Shown here one piece after another: positions 54,725-63,852 of a DNA stretch of 64,000 bases (its first letter is position 1; the number at the start of each line of letters is the position of its first letter). Below the pieces are notes generated by a model. It did not search any database, was not told the origin of the DNA, and saw only the letters and a program-made list of their open reading frames with translations. The DNA lies in contig JAJFIQ010000019.1 of the NCBI GenBank assembly GCA_021774785.1, positions 248,001-312,000 on the forward strand, written 5' to 3'. A program made the translations under genes and the position numbers. Source of the DNA: Emcibacter sp. (GTDB lineage: Bacteria > Pseudomonadota > Alphaproteobacteria > Sphingomonadales > Emcibacteraceae).

Positions 54725-55924
54725 CTATTCCATCTTTTCAATTATGGTATCAAACAGGATGAAATTATTTTCCTGTGCCATTACAATTGCTTTTTCTATC
54801 AGTCTTTTTTCTGGACTGCCGTTTGCATAGCTGGTTACCAGATCACCATAGACCTCATGTTCATAATAATCATCGGGATAGACATCAAGCCACATTCTTA
54901 TATGTTTGCTATCGCCCCAGCCCAGTTCAAGGCTGGCAGTTTCACCGGGCAAAAGGCGGGTATCTGAATATTCCAGCCAACGGCCACCCGCATATCCCAC
55001 GTCTCTTTTAATGACATATTCAACGGCGGTTTCTGTTATCTCATTTCCCTGTTGATCAAGGGCAACGGCCCGCATAACTACCTTTGGCGTGATATAGGAG
55101 GGGAAGGCATGCCCCACGCCAGTACTTTTTAGGGTGAAACGTGCATTTTCTGCATTGTTGTCATATTTTGCCTCAAGTCCGCCTTTGACCATTTCCGGGT
55201 CGTGAATACCGCGCCAGAGATGTTTTCGATCCGGCATATGGCAGTTCTGGCAGGTGATACCTGCGGCGGCTTGTGGGCTTGCTTGCCATTCGGCAACGGT
55301 ATTTTCCAAAGGTTTGCCGTTGATGGCATATTCCTGCGGAAATTGGTGACAACTGGCGCAAAAGTCGGATTTTTCAAAATCTGCGGTTCGAAAAACACCA
55401 CTGTGAGGGAATTCCGGATCACTTTGACCGGTTACGCCCGTATCACGCTGAGGCGGGCCAAATCGTTTGTTTTCTCTTATGTGACAGCCGGCACAGCTGT
55501 TACCTGCGGCGGCCAGCCCTTGCGCCGACGGCAGATGGCCTTTGCCTTGGACCCGCGCTTTCTCGAAAGCCTGTTTCTGTTCGGCGAGCGGGGCATGACA
55601 TTCCATGCAGTCATTGGCACTCTGGGTGTCATAGGTCAGAAGTTGTCCGACAAACCCAGGCGACATGGCATGGGCGTGGAGGCTGGTTTTCCATTCTTCA
55701 TACTTGTCAGCGTGACATTCCCCACAAGATTCAGGGTTTAGAGATTGTTCCGTCTCGTTCCAATGCTCAGGGGGGGGACCTTGCGGTTTTAAAGGCTGTT
55801 GCCAATGGCCAGAAGGTAAATTATGGGTGGTCTGGGTCTCTAAATTTTCAGTTTCTGTTAAAAAGTCCATTACGGTTATAATAAGGACACCAAGAATGAT
55901 TAAGAGTATTATATTTCGGGACAT
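54725..55924 (-). CDS. Membrane-anchored pentaheme cytochrome c
   Basis: A 399-residue protein with one N-terminal transmembrane anchor (residues 5-20) and five CxxCH heme sites: CGECH (about residue 70), CMECH, CAGCH, CASCH and CQNCH (about residue 230). The heme part occupies residues 65-240. Residues 250-399 form a beta-rich domain without hemes (GVGHAFPSYITPKVVMRAVA). It resembles the cytochrome c554-like multiheme family. The electron partner is unknown. It is divergent from the NPC-repeat peptide gene and convergent with the aminotransferase. Confidence 0.85.
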   Translation of the reverse strand: MSRNIILLIILGVLIITVMDFLTETENLETQTTHNLPSGHWQQPLKPQGPPPEHWNETEQSLNPESCGECHADKYEEWKTSLHAHAMSPGFVGQLLTYDTQSANDCMECHAPLAEQKQAFEKARVQGKGHLPSAQGLAAAGNSCAGCHIRENKRFGPPQRDTGVTGQSDPEFPHSGVFRTADFEKSDFCASCHQFPQEYAINGKPLENTVAEWQASPQAAAGITCQNCHMPDRKHLWRGIHDPEMVKGGLEAKYDNNAENARFTLKSTGVGHAFPSYITPKVVMRAVALDQQGNEITETAVEYVIKRDVGYAGGRWLEYSDTRLLPGETASLELGWGDSKHIRMWLDVYPDDYYEHEVYGDLVTSYANGSPEKRLIEKAIVMAQENNFILFDTIIEKME

Positions 55925-55954
55925 GTTTTTTGAGTCTTTTGAAAATTTATAATT

Positions 55955-55974
55955 AACGAGAATCGCTATTCGAA
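55955..55974. promoter_or_regulatory. Possible metal-regulator (Fur-like) site
   Basis: AACGAGAATCGCTATTCGAA lies between the divergent cytochrome and NPC-peptide genes. GAAT-CGCT-ATTC is a small perfect dyad, and the string loosely resembles a Fur box (about 9 of 14 informative positions against TGATAAT-N-ATTATCA). A weak call. Confidence 0.25.
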
Positions 55975-56040
55975 TGGTTTTCTACATTTAAAATATAGAT
56001 ATTTGCTTTGTCAATTAATATCCTGTAACATTCTTGTGCG

Positions 56041-56069
56041 TTGACGCAATTTATTTAATGAATTAATTA
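56041..56069 (+). promoter_or_regulatory. Possible promoter of the NPC-repeat peptide gene
   Basis: TTGACG (56041-56046) and TAATTA (56064-56069) are spaced by 17 bases, about 70 bases before the ATG. The -35 is good and the -10 weak. An AGGAAGG ribosome site follows just before the ATG at 56141. Confidence 0.4.
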
Positions 56070-56140
56070 CAATTGTCGGCGTAATTATTATGCTGACTGA
56101 AAACACCAGCCAACAACAAAACATAGGAAGGCCCTAAATA

Positions 56141-56383
56141 ATGAAGAATATGAGTAAAATTATCGTAGCATCCGTATTCGCATTGTCTGTAGCAACGTTT
56201 GCGACTGTAAGTTCTGCTGATGAAGGTGCGATGAACCCTTGTAAAAAAGCAAATCCTTGCGCCATGAAGCATAACCCATGTGCCAAGAAAAATCCTTGCG
56301 CCATGAAGCATAACCCATGTGCTAAGAAAAACCCTTGTGCCAAGAAAAACCCTTGCGCCAAGAAGAATCCTTGCGATAAATAA
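56141..56383 (+). CDS. Secreted NPCAKK-repeat small peptide
   Basis: An 80-residue protein with a Sec signal peptide (residues 1-26, cleavage likely after VSSA). The mature 54 residues are almost wholly repeats: eight Asn-Pro-Cys units in the order NPCKKA, NPCAMKH, NPCAKK, NPCAMKH, then three NPCAKK and a final NPCDK. It holds 8 Cys, 13 Lys and 2 His. AGGAAGG precedes the ATG. The overlapping minus-strand ORF is a shadow. I know no named family. The composition suggests metal binding or a substrate for modification, and two hydroxylase genes follow. Confidence 0.85.
   Translation: MKNMSKIIVASVFALSVATFATVSSADEGAMNPCKKANPCAMKHNPCAKKNPCAMKHNPCAKKNPCAKKNPCAKKNPCDK
56252..56329 (+). repeat. 39-bp tandem duplication within the NPC-peptide gene
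   Basis: Two 39-base units, each coding NPCAMKH-NPCAKK, lie at 56252-56290 and 56291-56329. They differ at one silent base (GCC/GCT). They are followed by three related units at 18-base and 15-base length. This indicates recent repeat expansion. Confidence 0.9.
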
Positions 56384-56392
56384 AATATTATA

Positions 56393-56409
56393 GTCAGATA
56401 CTATCTGAC
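56393..56409. other. Small hairpin after the NPC-peptide gene
   Basis: GTCAGAT-ACT-ATCTGAC is a perfect 7-bp stem beginning 10 bases after the peptide stop codon. It is the first of two hairpins between this gene and the oxygenase gene. Confidence 0.45.
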
Positions 56410-56423
56410 ACAGAATTAAATGC

Positions 56424-56455
56424 AAATCGGCCTTTGAATATACAAAGGCCGATTT
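56424..56455. terminator. Perfect 13-bp hairpin between peptide and oxygenase genes
   Basis: AAATCGGCCTTTG-AATATA-CAAAGGCCGATTT has 13 perfect base pairs. The downstream tail is GTGCAATTTGG, so it is only weakly T-rich. It probably works as a partial terminator or an mRNA end that stabilises the peptide transcript and lowers expression of the downstream enzymes. Confidence 0.6.
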
Positions 56456-56483
56456 GTGCAATTTGGTTTCTAAAATTATTAAC

Positions 56484-57122
56484 ATGAGTGATAAGAAGAA
56501 AACCCAAAAACATAAATTTAAGTCCGTTCCTAATATGGGCCGGGGTGGTATTCTACACACCGATTTCTGGTGGAGTATGCTGCCGGACTTTGAACAGATT
56601 AATGCAACTTTACTAAAAGATATACGGGAACATAAATCTGAAGAGGCGAATGCGGATAATTTCTCTAACCCGGGGTGCTGGCGCGGTCATCGTGAATACC
56701 AAAGCTGGCCCTATATTCGTGATTTTGTCATTCATAAACTCAAACTCGTTCACAAACATTATATCAGTATCGGTGCGCCCTGTACCCCCCTTGATGACAT
56801 GCCCGATGACCGGTATGAGTTTGAGTTATGGACGAATGTAAATGAGCCGGGAAGCAGCAATATAATGCACACTCATTCCAAATGGCATTGGTCAGGTGTT
56901 TATTATGTTCAGGGTCTGGATACCGGAAAAATTGCATTTTACAGTACAGCTTACCTTAATCAGCAGATTGTGAAGGGTTTGCCTTTCGGCCAATCTTTTA
57001 CTGTGGAACCAACAGACGGATTATTGTTGTTGTTTCCAAGCTATCTCCTTCATGAAGTACTCGCTAATCCTTCGGAAAAAGAGAGAATAAATCTCGTGTT
57101 TAACCTCAGAATAGATTTTTAA
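56484..57122 (+). CDS. Putative 2OG-Fe(II) oxygenase (PF13759-like)
   Basis: A 212-residue cupin-fold dioxygenase. It has the iron-ligand region SSNIMHTHSKWHWSGVYYV (residues 131-149), DGLLLLFPSYLLHEVLANPS with the distal His, and the oxoglutarate Arg in ERINLVFNLRIDF. This matches the putative 2OG-Fe(II) oxygenase family often seen in marine bacteria and phages. I use ATG 56484; the TTG in the ORF track lies inside the upstream hairpin. It ends 10 bases before the next gene, which is also a hydroxylase. The peptide encoded just upstream is an obvious candidate substrate. Confidence 0.8.
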   Translation: MSDKKKTQKHKFKSVPNMGRGGILHTDFWWSMLPDFEQINATLLKDIREHKSEEANADNFSNPGCWRGHREYQSWPYIRDFVIHKLKLVHKHYISIGAPCTPLDDMPDDRYEFELWTNVNEPGSSNIMHTHSKWHWSGVYYVQGLDTGKIAFYSTAYLNQQIVKGLPFGQSFTVEPTDGLLLLFPSYLLHEVLANPSEKERINLVFNLRIDF

Positions 57123-57132
57123 CAAGGGTCAG

Positions 57133-58416
57133 ATGATGACATTATTGGCTGAACTTGAACAGCAGGCACAACAATTTTACACGCAAGGTGACAGGGAAAA
57201 TACCCTTCAGATTTGCCAACAGATTTTGGCGGAGGATCCCGAACACGCCAAGGCACTGGACATGCTTTCCAAAGAAGCAATGGCGGATAAGGAATATGAA
57301 ACTGCAGAGCAGTATTTGGCAGTATTGGTTAGATTATATCCTGAGGATGCAGCCGTAGAAATCAAGCTTGGATATGCTCAGGAACAACAGGGTAAGCTTG
57401 ACGAAGCCCTTGCAACCTATCTTTGTGGTTATGTACGTTATCCGGAAAACCCGGTTATATATCTTTATCTCGGTTATTTGTATTTCCTGAAAGGGGACGA
57501 AGAAAAAGCCGCTGAAATTTTCTCATTGGGAGAGGGTGTGGACGAGAATATTCTCAAAGCGCACTTGAATTTGAATCTTGGTGAAATCTTGCGCCAGCGT
57601 TCTAAAATTGCGGAACAGACGGTCCATGAGATTTTGACAGAGCTTCATCTAAATACCATCAAGGGTTTGGATAAAGGGGATGATCTGAAAAGGATTTATA
57701 ATGCTGTCTGGCCGCAAGTTGATGTGAGAGATTTTGACTATAAATGTGAAGAACAGAAACCCTTTCTGTTTTATATTCCCGACTTGCCAGCAGTTCCATA
57801 TTTTAAAAGAGAAGACCTGGACTGGGTCAGTGGAATAGAAGCAAGTTTTGATGCGGTAAAGAAGGAGGTTCTAGAAAATCTGGACATGGATGGCGATGGA
57901 AAACCCTATCTGCCGTCCGATATGGCCCTGTCCGGTGAAGACTGGGATAAAATTGTCGGTAAGATCGAATGGGGCTCTGTACATCTGTACAAGCAGGGCA
58001 AGCCAAATAATGAGGTAATTGCTAAATTCCCCACAGTGTTGAAAGCCATGGAAAATATTCCGCTAGCGATCATTGATGGTAATCCATCCGAAATATTTAT
58101 CTCTGTTCTGAAGCCTGAAACAAAAATTCCACCGCACTTTGGTGTGGCTAATAACGTATTGACAGTTCATTTTCCACTGGTTGTGCCCGAAGGATGCGGC
58201 TTGCGTGTGGGTAAAGATACATATATGCAAAAAGAAGGCGAGATTATTGCCTTTGATGACAGTTATGATCATGAGGCATGGAATCCCAGTCAGAAAACAC
58301 GTATCGTTCTGATCTTTGAGGTTTGGCACCCGAACCTGACAGAAAATGAAAAAAAAGCTATCTCTGCTACATTTGAAGCCAGAGAAAAATGGTTAGTGGA
58401 TAGAAAAGTGGAATAA
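57133..58416 (+). CDS. TPR-fused aspartyl/asparaginyl beta-hydroxylase
   Basis: A 427-residue protein. Residues 1-170 form about four TPR units (DALATYLCGYVRYPENPVIY region). Residues 215-405 form an aspartyl/asparaginyl beta-hydroxylase domain (PF05118 type). It has LKPETKIPPHFGVANNVLTV with the first iron His, FDDSYDHEAWN with the second, and a following Arg in KTRIVLIFEVWHP. As in human AspH, the usual acidic iron ligand is a Gly (HFG), so iron is held by two His. AAGG precedes the ATG. TPRs may recruit the repeat peptide; this is inference. Confidence 0.88.
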   Translation: MMTLLAELEQQAQQFYTQGDRENTLQICQQILAEDPEHAKALDMLSKEAMADKEYETAEQYLAVLVRLYPEDAAVEIKLGYAQEQQGKLDEALATYLCGYVRYPENPVIYLYLGYLYFLKGDEEKAAEIFSLGEGVDENILKAHLNLNLGEILRQRSKIAEQTVHEILTELHLNTIKGLDKGDDLKRIYNAVWPQVDVRDFDYKCEEQKPFLFYIPDLPAVPYFKREDLDWVSGIEASFDAVKKEVLENLDMDGDGKPYLPSDMALSGEDWDKIVGKIEWGSVHLYKQGKPNNEVIAKFPTVLKAMENIPLAIIDGNPSEIFISVLKPETKIPPHFGVANNVLTVHFPLVVPEGCGLRVGKDTYMQKEGEIIAFDDSYDHEAWNPSQKTRIVLIFEVWHPNLTENEKKAISATFEAREKWLVDRKVE

Positions 58417-58426
58417 TACCCGTTGT

Positions 58427-58495
58427 CATAGAAATTATCTATGGAACTAATAAATATTAGTGATTTTATCTATGGTAGCTTTTCGGTTACTATGG
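58427..58495 (+). promoter_or_regulatory. Repeated operator-like motif upstream of the liu operon
   Basis: TTATCTATGG occurs at 58435 and 58466, and TTACTATGG at 58487, spaced about 31 and 21 bases (three and two helical turns). The first is part of a perfect dyad CATAGA-AATTA-TCTATG (58427-58443). The cluster lies within 90 bases of liuB and may bind the operon regulator. Confidence 0.45.
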
Positions 58496-58514
58496 GGGAA
58501 ATTGAACATAGGGT

Positions 58515-60134
58515 GTGAAAAAATCCATGACGATCATTCAATCTGCTATAGATCGCAATAGTCCTGAATATCTGTCCAATCAAACAGCCATGGCTGAAAT
58601 TGTGGCGGACCTGGAGAGCAAGCTTTCCGAGATAGAAAAAGGTGGTGGTGAGAAATATTGTCAGCGCCATCTTGATAGAGGAAAACTTCTGCCGCGTGAG
58701 CGCGTGAACAGGCTGCTTGATAAAGGATCAGCCTTTTTGGAATTTTCCCAGCTTGCTGCCTATGACATGTATAGCAAAGATGTTGCCGCTGCTGGTGTGA
58801 TAACGGGAATTGGCCGTATCGCGGGACAGGAATGTGTTATCGTTTGTAATGATGCTACGGTTAAAGGTGGCAGCTATTTCCCCATGACCGTTAAGAAACA
58901 TCTTCGGGCTCAGGAAATTGCCGAGCAGAATAATCTGTCCTGCATTTATCTTGTGGATAGTGGGGGGGCCAATTTACCCACACAGGATGATGTTTTCCCG
59001 GACAAAAATCATTTTGGACGTATTTTTTATAATCAGGCCAATATGTCGGCCAAGAGCATCCCTCAGATTGCTGTGGTTATGGGATCGTGTACGGCGGGCG
59101 GGGCTTACGTGCCAGCCATGAGTGATGAAAATGTAATCGTTAAAGAGCAGGGCACTATCTTTCTGGCCGGTCCCCCTCTTGTTAAGGCCGCAACAGGTGA
59201 GGTCGTCACGGCAGAGGATCTGGGTGGTGGGGATGTGCATACGCGTGTTTCCGGTGTTGCCGATCATCTGGCGCAGGATGATAATCACGGCCTTGAAATT
59301 GCCCGAACCATCGTCGGCAACCTAAATCGCAAGAAAACTATTCAACTGGCGTGTAAGGACAGCGAAGAACCCTTTTATGATCCGGCAGAGCTTCATGGAA
59401 TTGTGCCGCCTGATTTGAAAACGCCCTATGATGTGCGCGAAGTTATAGCTCGTATCGTGGACGGCAGTGATTTTGATGAGTTCAAGAAGCTTTACGGTAC
59501 GACGCTGGTATGTGGTTTTGCTCATATATATGGTATGCCCGTGGGCATAGTGGCCAATAACGGTGTGATTTTTTCTGAATCGGCCCTGAAAGGGGCACAT
59601 TTTGTAGAGCTTTGTAATCATAGGGGTATTCCGCTGATTTTTCTGCAAAATGTCACGGGTTTTATGGTTGGACAGAAATATGAAGCCGGGGGCATAGCCC
59701 GTGACGGGGCCAAACTGGTAACCGCCGTATCCTGTGCGCAGGTGCCAAAGTTTACTGTGATTATTGGCGGCTCTTTCGGGGCTGGAAATTATGGCATGTG
59801 TGGCCGGGCCTATAACCCGCGCTTCCTGTGGATGTGGCCCAATGCCCGGGTTTCGGTTATGGGAGGGGAACAGGCGGCCAACGTCCTGTCCACGGTCAAG
59901 CGGGACGGTATTGAGCGACAGGGCGGTGAATGGAGCGCAGAGGAAGAAGCCGATTTTAAAAAACCAATCGAAGAACAATATGAAACACAGGGACACCCTT
60001 ATTATGCCTCAGCACGATTATGGGATGACGGGGTGATTGATCCAAAGGATACGCGCAGAGTGCTGGGGCTTGGCTTGTCCGCAAGCTTGAATGCGCCATT
60101 TGGTTCTACAACATATGGCGTCTTCAGGATGTAA
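58515..60134 (+). CDS. liuB: Methylcrotonyl-CoA carboxylase, carboxyltransferase (beta) subunit
   Basis: A 539-residue carboxyltransferase of the biotin-dependent acyl-CoA carboxylase family. It has [40 protein letters not shown] and [20 protein letters not shown] (the acyl-CoA and biotin sites), and ends [20 protein letters not shown]. It carboxylates 3-methylcrotonyl-CoA in leucine breakdown together with LiuD. The start could be GTG 58515 or ATG 58527; neither has an ideal ribosome site. First gene of the liu cluster here. Confidence 0.94.
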   Translation: MKKSMTIIQSAIDRNSPEYLSNQTAMAEIVADLESKLSEIEKGGGEKYCQRHLDRGKLLPRERVNRLLDKGSAFLEFSQLAAYDMYSKDVAAAGVITGIGRIAGQECVIVCNDATVKGGSYFPMTVKKHLRAQEIAEQNNLSCIYLVDSGGANLPTQDDVFPDKNHFGRIFYNQANMSAKSIPQIAVVMGSCTAGGAYVPAMSDENVIVKEQGTIFLAGPPLVKAATGEVVTAEDLGGGDVHTRVSGVADHLAQDDNHGLEIARTIVGNLNRKKTIQLACKDSEEPFYDPAELHGIVPPDLKTPYDVREVIARIVDGSDFDEFKKLYGTTLVCGFAHIYGMPVGIVANNGVIFSESALKGAHFVELCNHRGIPLIFLQNVTGFMVGQKYEAGGIARDGAKLVTAVSCAQVPKFTVIIGGSFGAGNYGMCGRAYNPRFLWMWPNARVSVMGGEQAANVLSTVKRDGIERQGGEWSAEEEADFKKPIEEQYETQGHPYYASARLWDDGVIDPKDTRRVLGLGLSASLNAPFGSTTYGVFRM

Positions 60135-60149
60135 CGATAAGGAAATCAG

Positions 60150-60953
60150 ATGAAAGATACAACGGTAATTCTGGAACAGGATGATGATGGTATTGCGTGG
60201 GTGACCCTATATCGGCCAGAGGTTCATAATGCCTTTGATGAGAATATGATTCACAAACTTCGGGAAGTCTTTCAGATTTTGGAAGAGGATAATCATTGTC
60301 GGGCTGTGGTGTTGAGGGGTGCGGGAAAAAGCTTTTCTGCCGGGGCTGATCTGGGTTGGATGAAGCGGGCGGCGGATTTTTCCCATAATCAAAATCTTGC
60401 CGATGCAGAATATCTCGCCACTATGTTAAATAGCTTATATAGCCTGAATAAATTGACAATTGCTTGTGTTAAAGGGGCGGCCATGGGTGGTGGTCTGGGC
60501 CTGCTGTCATGTTGTGATGTGGTTATTGCCGACGAGAATACCACATTTGCCCTGTCTGAAGTTAAAATTGGTCTTATTCCGGCGACAATATCGCCTTATG
60601 TAATCGCAGCTATGGGGTCGCGCAATGCTCGACGGTATTTTCAGACCGGGGAGCGGTTCAAGGGAAAGCGAGCCTTTGATTTGGGGTTGGTTCATGAGCT
60701 GGTGACCACTGAAGATGAAATGGAAACAACATTAAATAAAATTCTTGATCATGTGCATAGTAATGGCCCCTTTGCCATGCGTGAAGCTAAACGATTGATC
60801 ATGGATTATTCTGATCAACCGATAAACGCTAGCATGATGCAGGATTCCGCTGAACGGATTGCCGCCATACGCGCTCGTTCCGAAGCAAAGGAAGGTTTGA
60901 ATGCTTTTTTGGAGAAAAGAAAAGCGGACTGGCAGCATAAGGACAACGAATAA
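60150..60953 (+). CDS. liuC: Methylglutaconyl-CoA hydratase (enoyl-CoA hydratase family)
   Basis: A 267-residue crotonase-fold enzyme. It has the oxyanion-hole segments RGAGKSFSAGADLGWMKRAA (about residue 52) and VKGAAMGGGLGLLSCCDVVI, and the SEVKIGLIPATISPYVI helix. In this position, between the two carboxylase subunits, it hydrates 3-methylglutaconyl-CoA to HMG-CoA. It starts 15 bases after liuB, and its stop overlaps the liuD start by one base (TAATG). Confidence 0.92.
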   Translation: MKDTTVILEQDDDGIAWVTLYRPEVHNAFDENMIHKLREVFQILEEDNHCRAVVLRGAGKSFSAGADLGWMKRAADFSHNQNLADAEYLATMLNSLYSLNKLTIACVKGAAMGGGLGLLSCCDVVIADENTTFALSEVKIGLIPATISPYVIAAMGSRNARRYFQTGERFKGKRAFDLGLVHELVTTEDEMETTLNKILDHVHSNGPFAMREAKRLIMDYSDQPINASMMQDSAERIAAIRARSEAKEGLNAFLEKRKADWQHKDNE

Positions 60954-62938
60954 TGTTCACTAAAATTCTTATTGCTAACCGGGGCGAAATTGCCTGTCGG
61001 GTGATCAAAACGGCGCAGGAAAACGGCATCAAAACGGTGGCTGTCTATTCCGATAGCGATAGCAAGGCACGCCATGTGCGTCTTGCGGATGAAGCCCATC
61101 ATATTGGTGGTTCCGAGGCCAGTGAAAGTTACCTTTGTGCAGATGTTATCCTTGATGTGGCCATCAGAACTGGGGCAGAGGCCATTCATCCGGGCTACGG
61201 ATTTTTGTCCGAGAATGCAGAATTTTCAGAAGCCTGCCAGAAGGCGGGAATTACTTTCATTGGGCCAAGTGCCGACAGTATCCGGTCAATGGGACTGAAA
61301 GACAAAGCCAAAGAAATTATGTCTGAAGCAGGGGTGCCGGTTGTGCCGGGCTATCAGGGCGCGGATCAGGCACCGAAAGTTTTGCAAGTGCAGGCTGATG
61401 CTATTGGCTATCCTGTTTTGATCAAAGCGGTTGCTGGTGGTGGCGGAAAGGGTATGAGGCTGGTAGAAAAATCAGACGATTTTATCTCATTACTGGAAAG
61501 CTGCCAGCGAGAAGCCAAGGCTTCTTTCGGTAATGCCCATGTTTTGATAGAAAAATATCTGACCAAGCCGCGCCATATTGAAGTACAGGTCTTTGGGGAT
61601 AATTTTGGTAATGCGGTTTACCTGTATGAGCGGGACTGCTCCCTGCAACGGCGGCACCAAAAAGTGGTTGAGGAAGCACCGGCACCAGGCATGTCGGAAG
61701 ATATGCGCAAAGCCATGGGTGATGCGGCGGTTAAGGCTGCTAAAGCCATTGGTTATTCCGGGGCAGGAACAATCGAATTTATAGTGGATGTGAAAATGGG
61801 GCTTGAGGGGGCGCCGTTTTATTTCATGGAAATGAATACCAGATTGCAGGTGGAGCATCCGGTGACCGAACTTATCACCGGGCAGGACCTAGTGGATTGG
61901 CAATTGCGCGTAGCAGCAGGAGAGCCTCTGCCCTTGGTGCAGGACGAAATTCCTTTGAGTGGTCATGCTTTCGAGGTGCGGCTTTATGCGGAAGACCCGG
62001 AAAATAATTTCATGCCGCAAACCGGAAAAATCACGCATTTTTCATGTCCTGAACAGGGGCAGTATTTCAGACTTGATACGGGGGTTCAGACGGGTGATGA
62101 GGTCAGCATTTATTATGATCCGATGATTGCCAAACTTATTGTATGGAGCCGAGACCGTGATGGTGCACTTCGACAGATGAGTAAAGCGATAGAGGGGACG
62201 GCAGTAGCCGGATTGAAATGTAATCTGGAGTTCCTCGCCCGTATCATTCTTCATCCGGCTTTCAGGAAGGCTGATCTGGATACAGGTTTTATCGAGCGAT
62301 ACGCCAAAGACCTTTTGCCAGAAACCAGACGAGCAGACCCAAATATATTGGCCCTTGCCAGCATGGTAGAGCTTGAACCCCACAGGTCAGGAGGTGACCC
62401 TTGGGAATTCAGTGATGGCTGGCGCATGAATTTGAATTTAAGAACAAAAATCACCTTTGTAGATCACGATGAAGCCCGGGATATTTTGGTTACTTACCGT
62501 GAAAATGATTTCCTTTTGTTGATTGAGGAGACTGAATTAGAGGTCAAAATTTTGCGTCATGATGGGGTCAATCTTGATATTATGGTGGATGGGCACAAGG
62601 TATCGGCCAAAGTCATTAAGGATGGGCAGGATTTTACTATCTTCCACAATGCTATGGTAAGCCACTTGCACCATTATCTAGCCGGTGCAGAGGGTGAGGA
62701 CGAGGATGGCGGCAGCGGCGTTATCACCACCCCAATGCCGGGCAAGGTGACACAGATTATGGTGAAGGACGGCGATCAGGTTGAACAGGGCCAGCCCCTG
62801 ATGGTCCTTGAAGCAATGAAAATGGAACATACCATTAAAGCACAGGTCAATGGCAGGGTAGAAGGGTTTAATCTGTCTGTTGCTGATCAGGTAACGGACG
62901 GTGAGATACTGATCCGAATTATTGAGGAAGAAGAATGA
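60953..62938 (+). CDS. liuD: Methylcrotonyl-CoA carboxylase, biotin carboxylase (alpha) subunit
   Basis: A 661-residue biotin carboxylase plus carrier subunit. It has [20 protein letters not shown] at the start, the ATP-grasp loop [13 protein letters not shown] (about residue 165), [18 protein letters not shown], and a C-terminal biotinyl domain with the biotin-accepting lysine in [11 protein letters not shown] (about residue 625). A flexible acidic stretch ([14 protein letters not shown]) precedes the carrier domain. Overlaps liuC by one base and liuE by four (ATGA). Confidence 0.95.
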   Translation: MFTKILIANRGEIACRVIKTAQENGIKTVAVYSDSDSKARHVRLADEAHHIGGSEASESYLCADVILDVAIRTGAEAIHPGYGFLSENAEFSEACQKAGITFIGPSADSIRSMGLKDKAKEIMSEAGVPVVPGYQGADQAPKVLQVQADAIGYPVLIKAVAGGGGKGMRLVEKSDDFISLLESCQREAKASFGNAHVLIEKYLTKPRHIEVQVFGDNFGNAVYLYERDCSLQRRHQKVVEEAPAPGMSEDMRKAMGDAAVKAAKAIGYSGAGTIEFIVDVKMGLEGAPFYFMEMNTRLQVEHPVTELITGQDLVDWQLRVAAGEPLPLVQDEIPLSGHAFEVRLYAEDPENNFMPQTGKITHFSCPEQGQYFRLDTGVQTGDEVSIYYDPMIAKLIVWSRDRDGALRQMSKAIEGTAVAGLKCNLEFLARIILHPAFRKADLDTGFIERYAKDLLPETRRADPNILALASMVELEPHRSGGDPWEFSDGWRMNLNLRTKITFVDHDEARDILVTYRENDFLLLIEETELEVKILRHDGVNLDIMVDGHKVSAKVIKDGQDFTIFHNAMVSHLHHYLAGAEGEDEDGGSGVITTPMPGKVTQIMVKDGDQVEQGQPLMVLEAMKMEHTIKAQVNGRVEGFNLSVADQVTDGEILIRIIEEEE

Positions 62939-63837
62939 CGGCGCCATCAACAGTTCGCCTTTATGAAGTTGGCCCCCGGGACGGATTGCAAAACGAGCAA
63001 AAAACCGTCCCGACAGAGGTTAAAGTCGCCTTGATCGAACGATTGGCCGATGCAGGCTTTAATAAAATTGAGGCTACAAGTTTTGTCTCCCCGAAATGGG
63101 TGCCACAAATGGCAGACAGCCAACAGGTTATGTCGGGAATTTCCCGTAAAGCAGGCGTGGATTATCCGGTTCTGACACCAAACCTGAAGGGACTGGAAGC
63201 CGCATTAGAGGCTGGGGTAACAGAAGTGGCAATCTTTGGTGCCGCATCGGAAAGCTTTAGCCAGAAGAATATAAACTGTTCTGTGCAGAAGAGTTTGGAA
63301 CGGTTTAAGCCGATCATGGATCGGGCCAGTCAGGAGAATATTGCTGTTCGCGGTTATGTTTCCTGTGTGGTGGGCTGTCCTTATGAGGGTGCTATTGATC
63401 CGGTGGTCGTGGCGGATGTGGCCCATAAGATGCACGACATGGGATGTTATGAAATATCGCTGGGTGATACCATCGGTGTTGGAACACCGATGGATATTTG
63501 TACCATGTTAAACGTTGTTATGGATCAGTTGCCCATCGAAAAATTGGCCCTTCATTGCCATGATACCTATGGTCAGGCCCTGGCCAATATTCTGGCGGGG
63601 CTGGATATGGGGATTTCGGTAATTGACAGTTCTGTAGCAGGTTTGGGTGGTTGTCCCTATGCGGCTGGCGCATCGGGCAATGTGGCAACTGAAGACGTGC
63701 TTTACATGCTGAATGGTATGGGTATTGACACAGGCGTGGATCTTGAAAAAGTGATCGACACAGCCTGGTTTATTTCAGATTTTCTGGGGAGGGCGCCTGA
63801 TTCTAAGGTGGCCGTAGCCCGTGGTAACAAACAATAG
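62935..63837 (+). CDS. liuE: Hydroxymethylglutaryl-CoA lyase
   Basis: A 300-residue TIM-barrel lyase that splits HMG-CoA to acetoacetate and acetyl-CoA, the last step of leucine breakdown. It has [20 protein letters not shown] at the start, catalytic metal ligands in [15 protein letters not shown], and the signature [19 protein letters not shown] with the mobile-loop Cys. The ATG overlaps the liuD stop. Its product acetyl-CoA can feed the ethylmalonyl-CoA pathway genes at the other end of the window. Confidence 0.95.
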   Translation: MTAPSTVRLYEVGPRDGLQNEQKTVPTEVKVALIERLADAGFNKIEATSFVSPKWVPQMADSQQVMSGISRKAGVDYPVLTPNLKGLEAALEAGVTEVAIFGAASESFSQKNINCSVQKSLERFKPIMDRASQENIAVRGYVSCVVGCPYEGAIDPVVVADVAHKMHDMGCYEISLGDTIGVGTPMDICTMLNVVMDQLPIEKLALHCHDTYGQALANILAGLDMGISVIDSSVAGLGGCPYAAGASGNVATEDVLYMLNGMGIDTGVDLEKVIDTAWFISDFLGRAPDSKVAVARGNKQ

Positions 63838-63852
63838 AAAAGGACCGAAGAG

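Noticed and set aside
55202-55741. Plus-strand ORF of 179 codons
   Set aside because: It lies fully antisense to the pentaheme cytochrome, whose CxxCH motifs prove the minus strand.
56252-56383. Short regular repeats that might be a CRISPR array
   Set aside because: Units are coding, abut without spacers and stay in frame; no cas genes are present.
56063-56560. Minus-strand ORF of 165 codons across the NPC-peptide gene
   Set aside because: Its repeated ARVFLGTRVF-like text is the antisense reading of the NPC repeats; it lacks a ribosome site and spans the hairpin. The plus-strand peptide with signal sequence is the real gene.
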